Source: Thermoguttaceae bacterium
GTDB taxonomy: Bacteria; Planctomycetota; Planctomycetia; Pirellulales; Thermoguttaceae
Assembly: GCA_017559825.1 (NCBI GenBank)
Contig: JAFYQR010000081.1
Coordinates: forward strand, 1-47,475
Reading direction: 5' to 3'
DNA: 47,475 bases
The notes under the pieces are model-generated. The model saw nothing but the letters and a program-made list of their open reading frames with translations. It did not search any database and was not told the origin of the DNA. Position 1 is the first letter of the stretch. Every line of letters starts with the position of its first letter. The translations under genes and the position numbers were made by a program. Shown here one piece after another: positions 1-9,191 of the stretch.

Positions 1-25
1 CCGTTCGAGCGGGAAACTCGAACGG
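1..25. terminator. hairpin at the window edge, probable terminator
   Basis: A perfect 9-bp inverted repeat (CCGTTCGAG and CTCGAACGG around a 7-nt loop) lies just downstream of the stop of the minus-strand gene at 60-917. The T-run on the minus strand would lie outside the window, so termination is inferred from position and stem only. Confidence 0.45.
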
Positions 26-59
26 CGTTTGCGTTTTTAAGTCGGCGTTGTTCGCGACA

Positions 60-917
60 TTACGGAATGATCGCCGCGGCGCCGACGACGGCTCCGGCTT
101 GAATCAAACCGCCGCGCAGCGAAATCGGAATCGGGTTCAAGATGTTCGGAGCGCAGTCGCCCGGACGGTAGTGTCCGAGGTCGTAAACGCATTCGTTCGG
201 CGGGTAAACGCCCATCAAGTACGGCAAGACCGGAATCGTCAGCAAAAAGCGAGCGCGAGCGGTGAACGGAACCAACAACGGGTGGCAATAGTGGCCGTGG
301 CGTTCAAGTTGGACGTCTTCGAAATACAGCGGCTTGTAGCACAACGACGACGCTTTCCAAGTGAACTCGATCGGCGTCGGCGCCTTGCGAACGTAGTCGT
401 CGGTCGGAAGCGGACAGCGTTCCGGGAAGAGCCCCGGTTTCGGGACGATTTTGTACGGAACGTCGAGAATCGACGGCATGTCGTTCGGATCCGGGCATTC
501 GTCGACGTAGGGCTCGTCGCCGGAACCGAACGGGTTCGCGTGTTGAGCGGTCGCGGCGGCGGTCGGCGCCTCGGCGTATTGCGCTTGACGAATCGGCGAC
601 GGCTTAACGCTTTGGAACGTAGCGCTCGTTTGACGAATCGGCGATTTTTCGGCGCTCGGCTTAACCGCTTGAACGGCGGACGCTTGCGGCGCGACGCTCG
701 GACGAACGAAGCGCGTTCCGTCGGTTTGCGTCGACGCGGCGGGCGTTCCGTCGTCGGCGAGGAAGCGCGTCAAGCGAGCGTCGAGACTCGGCGTCTCGGC
801 CGGGGGCGCGAATTGTTGAGCGAACGCGGCGCCGCTCAAAACCGCGACGGCGCAACAAGACGAAACGATCGAACGCGAAATCGCGGACGCTCGACCGAAA
901 AGTCGACGAGATACCAT
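60..917 (-). CDS. secreted conserved planctomycete protein, function unknown
   Basis: A 285-residue protein with an N-terminal signal peptide: basic start, a hydrophobic stretch at about residues 14-30 and an AFA-Q cleavage-like site. Residues 30-130 are low complexity, with repeated RQT/SAEKSPIRQ-like pieces. The C-terminal half (about 135-285) is a folded-looking region with six cysteines and the signatures LYFEDVQLERHGH and YDLGHYRPGDC. I associate those motifs with a secreted protein family widespread in planctomycetes, but no biochemical role is known to me. The ATG at 917 has a good ribosome site (GGGAGG). It is probably exported to the periplasm or cell surface. It stands alone, with guaB upstream on the same strand but 270 nt away. 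Confidence 0.8.
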   Translation of the reverse strand: MVSRRLFGRASAISRSIVSSCCAVAVLSGAAFAQQFAPPAETPSLDARLTRFLADDGTPAASTQTDGTRFVRPSVAPQASAVQAVKPSAEKSPIRQTSATFQSVKPSPIRQAQYAEAPTAAATAQHANPFGSGDEPYVDECPDPNDMPSILDVPYKIVPKPGLFPERCPLPTDDYVRKAPTPIEFTWKASSLCYKPLYFEDVQLERHGHYCHPLLVPFTARARFLLTIPVLPYLMGVYPPNECVYDLGHYRPGDCAPNILNPIPISLRGGLIQAGAVVGAAAIIP

Positions 918-1036
918 TTGGAGCCTCCCTGCTTCAACGACAAGAGCCTTTTCATCCTTGAAAAGACGCGGTAATTTTTGCGAAAAGTCGACGCCCGTCG
1001 CGTTTCGTTCGTCCTGAAAAAACGCGAAGCGTCAAA

Positions 1037-1066
1037 ACGCTCGACGCCGGTTAAAACGTCGAGCGT
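1037..1066 (-). terminator. possible terminator downstream of guaB
   Basis: A perfect 10-bp inverted repeat (ACGCTCGACG / CGTCGAGCGT, 10-nt loop) is followed on the minus strand by TTTT. It lies about 120 nt past the guaB stop and before the next minus-strand gene, so it could end guaB transcripts. Confidence 0.45.
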
Positions 1067-1185
1067 CCGGCGGCCGAAACCGCCTTCCCGATTTTGGCTT
1101 CGACGGCGCGGCGAGTTCGGGAACGTCTCGCCGCGCGTGTTCGGTTGCTTTTACGACGCGTTCTTAACGTCGCTCGACGAACGAC

Positions 1186-2655
1186 TTAGAAACAGTCGCC
1201 GCCGCTGTAGTTCGGCGCTTCGTGCGTGATCGTAACGTCGTGCGGGTGGTTTTCGCGCACCGTCGCGGCCGAAATGCGAATGAACTTCGCTTTTTGGCGC
1301 AGGTCTTCGATCGTTTCGGCGCCGCAGTACCCCATCCCGGCGCGAATCCCGCCGACGAGTTGGTAAACGTAAGCGCTCAGCGCCCCGCGGTAAGGAACGC
1401 GCCCTTCGACGCCTTCCGGAACGAGTTTGCCGACCACTTGCCCCTTTTGGAAGTAACGGTCGCTCGAGCCGCGCTGCATCGCGCCGATCGAACCCATCCC
1501 GCGGTAGAGCTTAAACGTGCGGCCTTGGTAAAGCACCGTTTCGCCCGGAGCTTCGTCGAGCCCGGCGAAGAGGCTGCCGAGCATGACCGCGCGAGCCCCG
1601 GCGGCCAACGCCTTCACAATGTCGCCGGAGAAGCGAATCCCGCCGTCGGCGATCACCGTAACGTCGGCGTCTTGCGCGACCTTCGCGGCGCGGCTGATCG
1701 CGGTGATCTGCGGAACGCCGACGCCGGAAACGACGCGCGTCGTGCAGATCGAACCGGGGCCGATCCCGACTTTGACCGCGTCGGCGCCCGCGTCGATCAG
1801 AGCTTTGCACCCTTCGGCGGTCGCGACGTTGCCGGCGATCACGTCGACGTCCCAACGTTTCTTCACGTTGCGAATCGTTTCGACGACGTTCAGCGAGTGC
1901 CCGTGCGCGCTGTCGATAATAATGAAGTCCGCGCCCTCGGCGACCAAACGCTCGACGCGTTCGTAGTCGTGAACGCCCGCGGCGGCGCCGACGCGGAGTC
2001 GGCCTTCTTCGTCCTTGCAGGAGTTCGGGTAGCGGCGCATCATGTCGACGTCGCGAATCGTGATGAGCCCCGTCAATTTATTATTATCGTCCACAAGGAG
2101 GAGTTTCTCCACCTTATTTTCCATCAAAATTTTCTCGGCTTGCTCGAGCGTAACGTGACCGCGCGCTTTAACGAGGTGTTCGCTCGTCATCACTTCGGAA
2201 ACCGGGAGTTCCCAGTTGTCGAGGAAGCGAAGGTCGCGTTTCGTAACGACGCCGATGAGTTCCTTGTCCGGGCCGACGACCGGAACGCCGGAAACGTTGT
2301 GAACTTCCATCAGCTCGCGAACGGCGCGAACGTTCGCCGTCGGGCCGACGGTCGCCGGATTGCGAATGACGCCGTTGGCCGAGCGTTTGACCTGCGCGAC
2401 TTCTTCCGCTTGGACGTCGATCGGAAGATTTTTGTGGATAACGCCGACGCCGCCCTCTTGCGCGAGCGCGATCGCCAAACGGCTTTCGGTAACGGTGTCC
2501 ATCGGCGCGCTGATCAGCGGAATGTTGAGCGTTACGCGCTTCGTCAGCCGGGTTTTCACGTCGACTTCGGACGGAACGGTCGTACTGTATTGCGGTTCCA
2601 GGAGAACGTCGTCGAACGTTACGCCGATTTCTTTCAAATCGTCCGCGTTAAGCAT
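1186..2655 (-). CDS. guaB: IMP dehydrogenase
   Basis: Oxidises IMP to XMP with NAD+, the committed step of GMP synthesis in the cytoplasm. The 489-residue product has the usual length. A split TIM barrel is interrupted by two CBS domains (about residues 97-212). The catalytic loop GPGSICTT carries the active-site cysteine (about Cys304), followed by the [13 protein letters not shown] segment and the flap with SSDRYFQ and GRVPYRG. The start is set at 2655 because MLNADD matches the family N-terminus and GAGGGA sits at the right distance. The frame stays open upstream, but the promoter at 2837-2864 would lie inside that extension. The transcript would have a leader of about 170 nt. Confidence 0.97.
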   Translation of the reverse strand: MLNADDLKEIGVTFDDVLLEPQYSTTVPSEVDVKTRLTKRVTLNIPLISAPMDTVTESRLAIALAQEGGVGVIHKNLPIDVQAEEVAQVKRSANGVIRNPATVGPTANVRAVRELMEVHNVSGVPVVGPDKELIGVVTKRDLRFLDNWELPVSEVMTSEHLVKARGHVTLEQAEKILMENKVEKLLLVDDNNKLTGLITIRDVDMMRRYPNSCKDEEGRLRVGAAAGVHDYERVERLVAEGADFIIIDSAHGHSLNVVETIRNVKKRWDVDVIAGNVATAEGCKALIDAGADAVKVGIGPGSICTTRVVSGVGVPQITAISRAAKVAQDADVTVIADGGIRFSGDIVKALAAGARAVMLGSLFAGLDEAPGETVLYQGRTFKLYRGMGSIGAMQRGSSDRYFQKGQVVGKLVPEGVEGRVPYRGALSAYVYQLVGGIRAGMGYCGAETIEDLRQKAKFIRISAATVRENHPHDVTITHEAPNYSGGDCF

Positions 2656-2998
2656 TGTTTCCCTCATTCTTGTTCGTTGGCCGCTCGTCGCGAAACGGCG
2701 GTTTTGGTGGCGCGCCTCGGAAGAATCGCCTTCGACGGCGGCGCTCGACGGGCGACGTTTTTTCGTCGCGCCGGACTCGCTCGCCGCGAAGTCGGTCGGG
2801 GAAGGCGGCGGAACCCGTCCCCCGTTTAAACTTCCAATTATACGCGTCTTTTCCCCTTTTGCAAGCGACCCCCCGCGCTCCGAACGGCGCGTTTTTTTAT
2901 TTTCGCCCGTTTTTTTCGATTTTTTTCGTCGCGTCGAAAACAAGCGGCGTTTTTTTCCGCGTCTTCCTTATTTCCGCCGCGTCGGACGAGCGTCGCGG
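2656..2998. other. intergenic region upstream of guaB
   Basis: 343 nt between guaB and the sigma-like gene. It holds the guaB promoter (2837-2864, minus) and the guaB leader. The stretch 2890-2970 is rich in T-runs on the plus strand. I see no further gene. Confidence 0.6.
2837..2864 (-). promoter_or_regulatory. guaB promoter
   Basis: Read on the minus strand: TTGCAA, 16 bp, TATAAT. The -10 is a perfect consensus. It lies about 180 nt upstream of the guaB start. Confidence 0.7.
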
Positions 2999-3304
2999 CT
3001 ATTCGTTCAAAAACGCGACGGCCAAGCGGTCGGCGAGGACGGTCAGGTACGTCGAGACGGCGCCTCGGAACGCGAACTCGCGCAGGAGCTGGTAGTCGTT
3101 GTAGCGGTACGAGCGGAAAATCGCTTCGCAGAGCTCGACTTTCTCCTCTTCCGAGAGCGCGACGCGGCGAACCTCGGCGGTATGTTCGACGACTCGAAGA
3201 GTCTGCTCGGCGAACCGGTCGACGAAATCCTCCCAAGCGAATTTCTTGTGCTTCAAACAGGCGCGAACGAGCGCGTAATCGAATTCCAAAATCGAAGGCG
3301 TCAT
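2999..3304 (-). CDS. short sigma-70 region-2-like protein
   Basis: A 101-residue protein that resembles region 2 of planctomycete ECF-like sigma factors and almost nothing else. The motif WEDFVDRFAEQ is near residues 24-34, LSEEEKVELCEAIF is mid-protein, and NDYQLLREF..RGAVSTYLTVLADRLAV is near the end. Region 2 of sigma factors binds the RNA polymerase beta' clamp and the -10 element. The protein stops right after this region, with no region 4 for -35 recognition. A GGAG ribosome site precedes the ATG. It may be a sigma-derived regulator, a decoy or a truncated sigma factor. The similarity is judged by eye, so the family call is moderate. Confidence 0.65.
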   Translation of the reverse strand: MTPSILEFDYALVRACLKHKKFAWEDFVDRFAEQTLRVVEHTAEVRRVALSEEEKVELCEAIFRSYRYNDYQLLREFAFRGAVSTYLTVLADRLAVAFLNE

Positions 3305-3383
3305 GGCGTTAAACTCCGCGCGTTTTCTCTAAGTTCATGGTTTTGTTGTTTCGACAAGGCGGCAAAACGTCGGCAAACCCGCT

Positions 3384-6026
3384 TTACCAGCGGAACGACA
3401 GCCCGATCGAGTTGTAAGCGTCTTCGACGTATTCGTTTAACAAAGCGTCGATATGGTAGGAAACGAGGAAGGCGGGGATCGGCGCCCAGTCGATTCCGAG
3501 TCCGACGAGGCCCCAGTCGCGGCCGAGCGCGTTCCCGTAGATCGGGAACTCCGTCGTCGGAAGGCCCGCGAGGGAAACGTTCGTTTCGCCGAACATACCG
3601 TCGAGGAACTCGTGAATGTAAGCGCCGCGAGCGCCGATTCGGACGTGTTGGTCGCCGGGGTACATATCGACGAAGAGGCGCGCGCCGACGATTCCGCGGA
3701 GGCTGTGGTAGTTTGACGAGGCGGAATGGAGCGCGTAACCGGAGCCGCTCGTCGACGTTTCCTTAAACGCTTCGCGGTAAAGGAAGTTGTAGTCGACCGA
3801 AACGAACGGCGAGAAGACGAACGGTTGGAGCGCGAAGTTGGCGCCGCGTTCGAACGTCGCGCCGGCGTTGAAACCGTCGTACTTGGTCGCCAACGAATCG
3901 CGAGCGCCGAGAACGTTGATTTGCCGCGCCGTGTCGTAACGGTCGTATCCGCCGCGAATCGTGTAAATGCTGTAAACCGTTTCGTCGCCGAATTGGTGGT
4001 AAAGCCCGATTAGGTGGTTTTTCGTTTTGAGCTTGCCGAATCCGGCGACGGCGTCGTTCTTCATTTCGTTGTTTTGGTATCCGTAGAACGCGCCGAAGCG
4101 ACAGTCGCAGGAACCGAAGAGGTCGAGCCCGGTCAGGAAGCCGAATTGCTCGCCGTCGTACGGTCGCGCGCCCTTGCGTTCCTTCGCGTCGACGGCGCCG
4201 CCGAGGAGCGAGAACCAAGCGGAGTAAATGAGCGTGCCGGGGTCGCCGTATTGCGCCTGTCCGCGGAGCGTCGAAAGAGTCGAGTATTGGCGACTCCCCA
4301 TCGGGACGCTTTCGTAAGCGCCGCCGGGAACGGTTCCGTTCGGGTAACCGCCTTCGATTTGCGTTCCGTACCCGGTTTCGTAAATCGGCGCGACGCCGGA
4401 GCCGTAAGGATCGGTTCCGGTTTCGTATTGGTAAAGGCCGTTCGTATCGAAGTAACCGCCCGCCGCTCCGCCTTGGTAAGGCGCGCCCGCTTCGTAATTC
4501 ATCGGCGCGACCGAGCTGGCTCCGCCGCCGTAAGCGGCCAACGAGTTCGCGCGGAGGCGGTTGAAGAGCGTTTGCGTCGTCGTCAGATTGTTCATATAGA
4601 CGAAACCGACGGTCGACGCGTGCAGTTCGCCGGTAAGTTGCGAGTAAGGAACGGTTTTTTGGTTGTTTTCGAGTTTGTCGAGGAAAGCGCGTTCGGCGTC
4701 GGTATATTTTCCGGACGCGATTTTCTTGTCGAGCGCGGCGCCGAGCGAGCGTTCGTTCGGCGTTTTAGCGAGGCTTTTGAACGTCGGCGCGTCTTCGAGC
4801 GCGAGGACGAGTTTTTCGGCGTTCGACGCCTTCAAGTCGACGACGTAACGCTTGCCGAGAACGTTGTCGACGACGTTGAGTTTTTGAGCGTCGTACGTCG
4901 TTTGGCCGACGCCTTCGGTCGTGAAGACGGTCATCGACTTGAGCGCGGCGTTCCCTTGGAGCTCGGAGACGACGTCGAGCGTCGCGGCGCCGAGGTTGAT
5001 GTAAGTGTTGTACGTCGTCGCTTGGAAAGAGGTCAAGCCGTTCGCGTTCGCGTAAAGGTTGACGGTCGAACCGTCGGCGGCGGAGAAGACGACTTCGCCC
5101 GCGTTCCCGGCCAGTTGAACGGTTCCCGCTTTGCGCAGGTCGAGCGTCGCGCCGTTTCCGACGGCGATCGCGGTCGCGGTGATTGGGGCGTCGTCGACTT
5201 TGCCGGTTCCGTCGGCGACGCGGAACGTTCCTTCGCGCAAATCCAAACGGCCGAGTTCGATCGGAACCGACGACGCGGCTTTCGCGCCGACGCCGGGCGT
5301 TTGCGAGCTTTTCGCGAGAACTTGCAGGACGCCGTCGCCGACTTTCGTCAAGCCGACGCTCGCGTCGACGGCGAATTGGTCGACGACGCTCAGCGTTCGG
5401 TCGGCGTCGACGGAGACCGTCGCGTTTTCGAGCTGCGAACCGGAGGCGTTAGAGGCGGTTCGAAGCGCGCCGATTTTGGTTTCGACGTTCGGACGCGGTT
5501 TGAGGGGCGTCGGCGTCTGCGAGGCGGTTCCGGTCGCGGGCGGTTCGGGGACGCGCTCGTCGACGACGGTTAGCGTCGCGCCGTTTTGCAGCTCGAGCGT
5601 TCCGAAACCGCTCGTTCCGACGCCCGAGTAAGCGCCGAGCGGGTTGGCGGCCGTTCCGTCGACGACGAGTTCGTTTCCGCTTCCGACGACGGTCGTTCCG
5701 GTCCAGCGCGGGCTGTTCGAAGCGACGCGCCAAGTTTGTCCGGTCGTCGAGCCGGTTCCGAGGTTCAGAATCGCGCCGCTCGCTTGATTGAGGAAGATCG
5801 GCGTCAGCGTTTGCCCGTCCGAAAGCGTCAGCGCGTAAGCTCCGGTGAAGACGATCGACGAGACGCCGCCGTCAAGTCGCGCGAGGTTCTTGTTCGAATC
5901 GACGGTCAGCTGCGTTCCGTTTTGAGCGTTCGCGGACGTCGTCGTTCCAAAGGCGAGCGCCGCCGCGAGAGCGAGAAGTCGGGAAGCGCGACGCGAACGG
6001 TCGGCTCGTTGATCGGAGTGTTTCAT
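3384..6026 (-). CDS. autotransporter-type outer-membrane beta-barrel protein
   Basis: An 880-residue surface protein. It starts with a signal peptide (arginine-rich, LLALAAALAFG core, SANAQ cleavage region near residue 35). Residues about 36-480 are a repetitive, Gly/Thr/Val-rich passenger with phrases such as LELQNGATLTVVD and VGNGATLDLRKAGT, typical of parallel beta-helix passengers. A linker rich in Gly and Tyr (about 510-590) follows, then an autotransporter-like barrel of roughly 275 residues with alternating aromatic strands, ending in the aromatic SFRW. The C-terminal aromatic residue is the usual barrel-assembly signal. The passenger's ligand cannot be read from the sequence. It appears monocistronic. 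Confidence 0.85.
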   Translation of the reverse strand: MKHSDQRADRSRRASRLLALAAALAFGTTTSANAQNGTQLTVDSNKNLARLDGGVSSIVFTGAYALTLSDGQTLTPIFLNQASGAILNLGTGSTTGQTWRVASNSPRWTGTTVVGSGNELVVDGTAANPLGAYSGVGTSGFGTLELQNGATLTVVDERVPEPPATGTASQTPTPLKPRPNVETKIGALRTASNASGSQLENATVSVDADRTLSVVDQFAVDASVGLTKVGDGVLQVLAKSSQTPGVGAKAASSVPIELGRLDLREGTFRVADGTGKVDDAPITATAIAVGNGATLDLRKAGTVQLAGNAGEVVFSAADGSTVNLYANANGLTSFQATTYNTYINLGAATLDVVSELQGNAALKSMTVFTTEGVGQTTYDAQKLNVVDNVLGKRYVVDLKASNAEKLVLALEDAPTFKSLAKTPNERSLGAALDKKIASGKYTDAERAFLDKLENNQKTVPYSQLTGELHASTVGFVYMNNLTTTQTLFNRLRANSLAAYGGGASSVAPMNYEAGAPYQGGAAGGYFDTNGLYQYETGTDPYGSGVAPIYETGYGTQIEGGYPNGTVPGGAYESVPMGSRQYSTLSTLRGQAQYGDPGTLIYSAWFSLLGGAVDAKERKGARPYDGEQFGFLTGLDLFGSCDCRFGAFYGYQNNEMKNDAVAGFGKLKTKNHLIGLYHQFGDETVYSIYTIRGGYDRYDTARQINVLGARDSLATKYDGFNAGATFERGANFALQPFVFSPFVSVDYNFLYREAFKETSTSGSGYALHSASSNYHSLRGIVGARLFVDMYPGDQHVRIGARGAYIHEFLDGMFGETNVSLAGLPTTEFPIYGNALGRDWGLVGLGIDWAPIPAFLVSYHIDALLNEYVEDAYNSIGLSFRW

Positions 6027-6817
6027 AACGCCGGGCCTCTTGCGCTTCGCTCGTTCCTTCGGAAGCGCCGTCTGCCGCCGAGCGTCGCGTCGTTTTCGGC
6101 CGTCGAATCCGTTCGAGGGCGCGAAAGAGCGGGGCGCTCGGCGATTTTGTCGTTATTAATATGTTAGGACGATTTTTACGGAAAAGTCGCGTTCGCGACG
6201 CTCGTCCTGCGTCGCGGCGGCGGTTTCGACTTTTCGACGAGAAAATTCGAAGCGACGTATTATTCCAAGATTTCGCGTTTCGGTAAAGACCGACTTAGCG
6301 CGTTCGCCGAAAATTTTTGCGTTTTTTGCCGGATTTTTCTTTTTCCGCTCAAGAACTCGCGTCTTGTTGTCGAACATGCGACGTTAAAATAGAGTGTTTG
6401 GTGAAAACGAGGGAGGCGCGCTGTTTAGCGAAACGCGTCGCCGTCGAACGTCGAGCGAATCGAAGGAAAGACGAAAATACCCGGGCGGTCGGAAATAAAC
6501 GTTAAGATGGGTAAAATAAAGCGGCGAATGAAGCCGAGCGGGGAACGATAACGGCGTAAAAATGAGGAATTTTCGCGTCGCGGCTATTGTCGACGCCGGA
6601 AATGTTTGATATGATGAAAGGAATCGCGCCGAAACGCCGCGCCGCGTCTTTCCGTTCGTTGGAAACAAATCGAACGAAGAGCGAAAAGGGGAACGCTTCG
6701 AGACGCGAAACGAGATTCGATTACCGAGCCGAAACGGCGACGATTCGACCGCTTTCGGAAAAGAAACAAAACGTGATAGCGCGACGTTCGAAAAGCGCCG
6801 CGATTGGGAGAGAAACG
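6027..6817. other. 790-nt non-coding region between divergent genes
   Basis: This separates the minus-strand autotransporter gene from the plus-strand SIS gene. It contains the SIS promoter at 6587-6615 and a leader of about 200 nt. The part around 6150-6400 is AT-richer than its surroundings and probably carries the autotransporter promoter, but I cannot place it. Short open frames here have no family look or ribosome sites. Confidence 0.55.
6587..6615 (+). promoter_or_regulatory. promoter of the SIS-domain gene
   Basis: TTGTCG, 17 bp, TATGAT. A start site near 6622 would give a leader of about 195 nt before the ATG at 6818. It also argues against using upstream in-frame ATG codons as the start. 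Confidence 0.6.
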
Positions 6818-7834
6818 ATGAATTTGAACGACGCCAAGTACAAGAATTTCGCGTTGGTTAAGGAAATGCTCGAAACGGCGGAAGTCGTCGCCAACTTCGA
6901 TTTCAAACAAATGAAGCCGGTCGCCGACATGGTTCGCGGCACGGGCCGTATTTTCCTCACCGGCGAAGGTTCGAGCCGTATTTTCCCGGCCAAGAGCTTC
7001 ATTTACAACGCGATGAAATCCGGCTTGGCCCTTACCGCCGCGACCGAAGGTTCCTTCCAAGCCGCCGAATACGACCTGATGAACTGGACGGTTTGCGGCG
7101 CGTCGAACAGCGGCCAAACGAAAGAAATCGTCGGTCTCCTGAAGAATCTGCAAGACAAAGGCCACAAACGCCTCGTCGGCGTTACCGCGAACGCCGGAAC
7201 GAAAATTTTCGACGTTACGAACGAAACGATTCTCCTCTCCTGCGGTAAAGAAGACGCCGTCGCCGCGACGAAAAGCGTCGTCGAACAAGGGCTCGTCTAT
7301 CACGCCGTCCTCGCGAACCTCCTCGGTTGCTGCTGCTGCGAAAAGAAAGCGGAAGTCGCCAAAGCGATGACCGAAATTATGGAAGCGGAAATCGACCCGG
7401 CCGTTATCGAAAAGCTCGCCGCCGCGCCGGTTATGTACTTCGCCGGTCGCAACAACGGCGTCGCCGAAGAACTGACGCTCAAAACGAACGAAATCACCCG
7501 CAAGAAGAGCGACTACCTCGAAGGCACCTACCTCCTGCACGGCGTCGAAGAAATTATGCGCGCCGGCGAAGCGTGCGTTCTCGTCGATCCGTTCCCGTCG
7601 GAATGCGAAAAGATTAAGGAACTCATCGAAGGTCGCGCGGGCGTTACCGTCGTCGCGATTTCGTCCGAAGACACGATCTTCCCGACGATCAAAATCCCGT
7701 CGATCTGCGGTTTCGACACGTTCCTCCAACTCGTCGCCGGTTGGAACTTGCTCGTTCAAACGGGCGTCGCGCTCGGCGTCGACCTCGACAAACCGGAACG
7801 CGCCCGCAAGATCGGGAACGAATTCGTCGGTTGA
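6818..7834 (+). CDS. double SIS-domain sugar-phosphate isomerase/deaminase
   Basis: 338 residues with two sugar-isomerase (SIS) domains, about 30-190 and 200-338. Visible phosphosugar-site motifs are GEGSSRIFPAK, ASNSGQTKE, the GKEDAVAATKS segment, GRNNGVAEE and LLHGVEEIM. These match the order in the isomerase half of GlmS and in AgaS/FrlB-type enzymes. There is no glutaminase domain, so it is more likely a deaminase or deglycase releasing ammonia or an amine from an amino-sugar phosphate than a GlcN-6-P synthase. The GlmS-type C-terminal lysine motif is absent. The start at 6818 follows GGGAGAG and matches the conserved N-terminus. It is followed by PIG-L deacetylase, GATase1-like and phosphofructokinase genes, which fits amino-sugar use. 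The substrate is inferred. Confidence 0.85.
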   Translation: MNLNDAKYKNFALVKEMLETAEVVANFDFKQMKPVADMVRGTGRIFLTGEGSSRIFPAKSFIYNAMKSGLALTAATEGSFQAAEYDLMNWTVCGASNSGQTKEIVGLLKNLQDKGHKRLVGVTANAGTKIFDVTNETILLSCGKEDAVAATKSVVEQGLVYHAVLANLLGCCCCEKKAEVAKAMTEIMEAEIDPAVIEKLAAAPVMYFAGRNNGVAEELTLKTNEITRKKSDYLEGTYLLHGVEEIMRAGEACVLVDPFPSECEKIKELIEGRAGVTVVAISSEDTIFPTIKIPSICGFDTFLQLVAGWNLLVQTGVALGVDLDKPERARKIGNEFVG

Positions 7835-8163
7835 GTCGAATTGGACGACGTTCGCCGCGTAAAATCGCCGCTTCGACGTTAATTTCGGGGCGGTCGATCG
7901 CGCGGTCGAACGATTTTTGAAGACGAAACGTCGCCGCTCGGACGGTCGACGAAGCGCGCTTTTCGGGGCGTTTCGTTTGGTTGCGTCGAGCGGAAACGGG
8001 CGTTTTGTCGCCTTGTCGGCGCTTGGAAACGAGCGTCGGCGAGTTCTTGTTGGGGCGGCGCGACTTTCGCGAGGTCGCGTTATTATTAATCGTCGTCGTT
8101 GGGCGAACGAAGCGGCGCCGCTTAATTATTTCAAGGCGTTTTGACGATTTTTGAGGGTTGAAA
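7835..8163. other. intergenic region, no gene seen
   Basis: 329 nt between the SIS and PIG-L genes. It has short inverted repeats (for example CGCGAC..GTCGCG near 8070) followed by an AT-rich TTATTATTAAT stretch that could be a -10 region. No reading frame has family features. Confidence 0.45.
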
Positions 8164-9015
8164 ATGAGCGATTCTTTCGTTTTCTTTGATCGACGTTCCG
8201 AGACGGGCGTTTTCTCATCGGCGAATCCGGGCGATATTTTTCCGAACTGGAAGGGCGACGAAGAGCGTTGGCTCTTCTTGGCGCCGCACGACGACGACAT
8301 TATCGCCGGTTGCGGTTTGACGTTCATCGCGTCGCTCTTTAGCGGAATCAAAACGTACGCGGGCGTCGTTACGAACGGCAAAATGGGGTACTGCACGCCG
8401 GAAGAACGCGACACGATCGCCGACGTTCGCCGCAAAGAATGCGCCGATTCGTTCGCCGCGCTCGGGCTTCCGGCGGAAAACCTTTACTTCCTCGGACACG
8501 ACGACGGTTCGCTGAACCGTCAAGCGGGCCGCCGTTTCGCGACCGGCGCTCCGGGCGAAGGGCCGGAAATCGCCGGCGGCGCGGGCGTTCAAAACTCGCT
8601 CGTTTGGCTGATGCGCCAAACCCGACCGACGCGTCTTTTCGTCCCGACGATCACCGACCTGCACCCGGATCACAAGTTTGTCAACTCCGAGGCGATGATC
8701 AGCATCTTCCACGCGCAAGGGACGATTTGGCCGGAACTCGGCGAACCGATTCCGCAAATCCCGGCGATTTACGAGTACGCGACGTACAGCAACTTCATCA
8801 CGCCGCCGACCCTCCGCGTTCGCGTTTCGGAAGACCTCTTCGAACGCAAGATCAACGGCCTTTTGAGTTACGTCAGCCAAAAGCAAATCGACATCACGAT
8901 TCAAATGCAACGCGAAAACGGTTGCGAAGAATTCATTCGCGAAGCCGAATTCGACATTTTCGTCCCGCAACGCTGCAAAGACCTCTTTGCGGAGGCGGAA
9001 AAACTGTCGAAATAG
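8164..9015 (+). CDS. PIG-L/LmbE-family deacetylase
   Basis: 283 residues. The metal-binding N-terminal motif appears as LAPHDDDIIAGCG, a PHxDD variant of the usual AHPDDE, and the third ligand motif as DLHPDHKFVN. Family members are zinc-dependent N-deacetylases acting on N-acetylglucosamine-containing molecules (GlcNAc-PI, mycothiol and bacillithiol precursors, chitin oligomers). There is no signal peptide, so it acts in the cytoplasm. The ATG at 8164 is preceded by GAGGG six bases upstream; a TTG two codons earlier is less likely. Its position after an SIS amino-sugar enzyme suggests it feeds a deacetylated amino sugar to it. Confidence 0.88.
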   Translation: MSDSFVFFDRRSETGVFSSANPGDIFPNWKGDEERWLFLAPHDDDIIAGCGLTFIASLFSGIKTYAGVVTNGKMGYCTPEERDTIADVRRKECADSFAALGLPAENLYFLGHDDGSLNRQAGRRFATGAPGEGPEIAGGAGVQNSLVWLMRQTRPTRLFVPTITDLHPDHKFVNSEAMISIFHAQGTIWPELGEPIPQIPAIYEYATYSNFITPPTLRVRVSEDLFERKINGLLSYVSQKQIDITIQMQRENGCEEFIREAEFDIFVPQRCKDLFAEAEKLSK

Positions 9016-9191
9016 TAAAAACGCGGCGACTTTAACGACGGAGCGCGGCGCTTTTGCCCGCTCCGCTAATTGGAGCCGAAAGCGTTTCGAGCGTTGAAAC
9101 GGCGTTGAAACGTTTCGGCGAGCGGCGGCGTTCGCGTTAAAACGGTCGCTTGAAGCGGCGGAAACGTTAAAACAGAAGAAACGGGCAAACT

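Noticed and set aside
1222..2829. 535-codon open frame on the plus strand opposite guaB
   Set aside because: It mirrors the guaB frame, is rich in Arg/Asp/Val/Ala as expected from the antisense of TCG/GCG/GAC codons, and has no family features.
4014..5573. 519-codon open frame opposite the autotransporter gene
   Set aside because: Antisense shadow from rare TTA/CTA/TCA codons in the real gene; low-complexity Arg/Val/Glu product.
6384..6668. 94-codon minus-strand frame in the 6.0-6.8 kb gap
   Set aside because: No ribosome site, no recognisable domain, and it overlaps the SIS promoter and leader.
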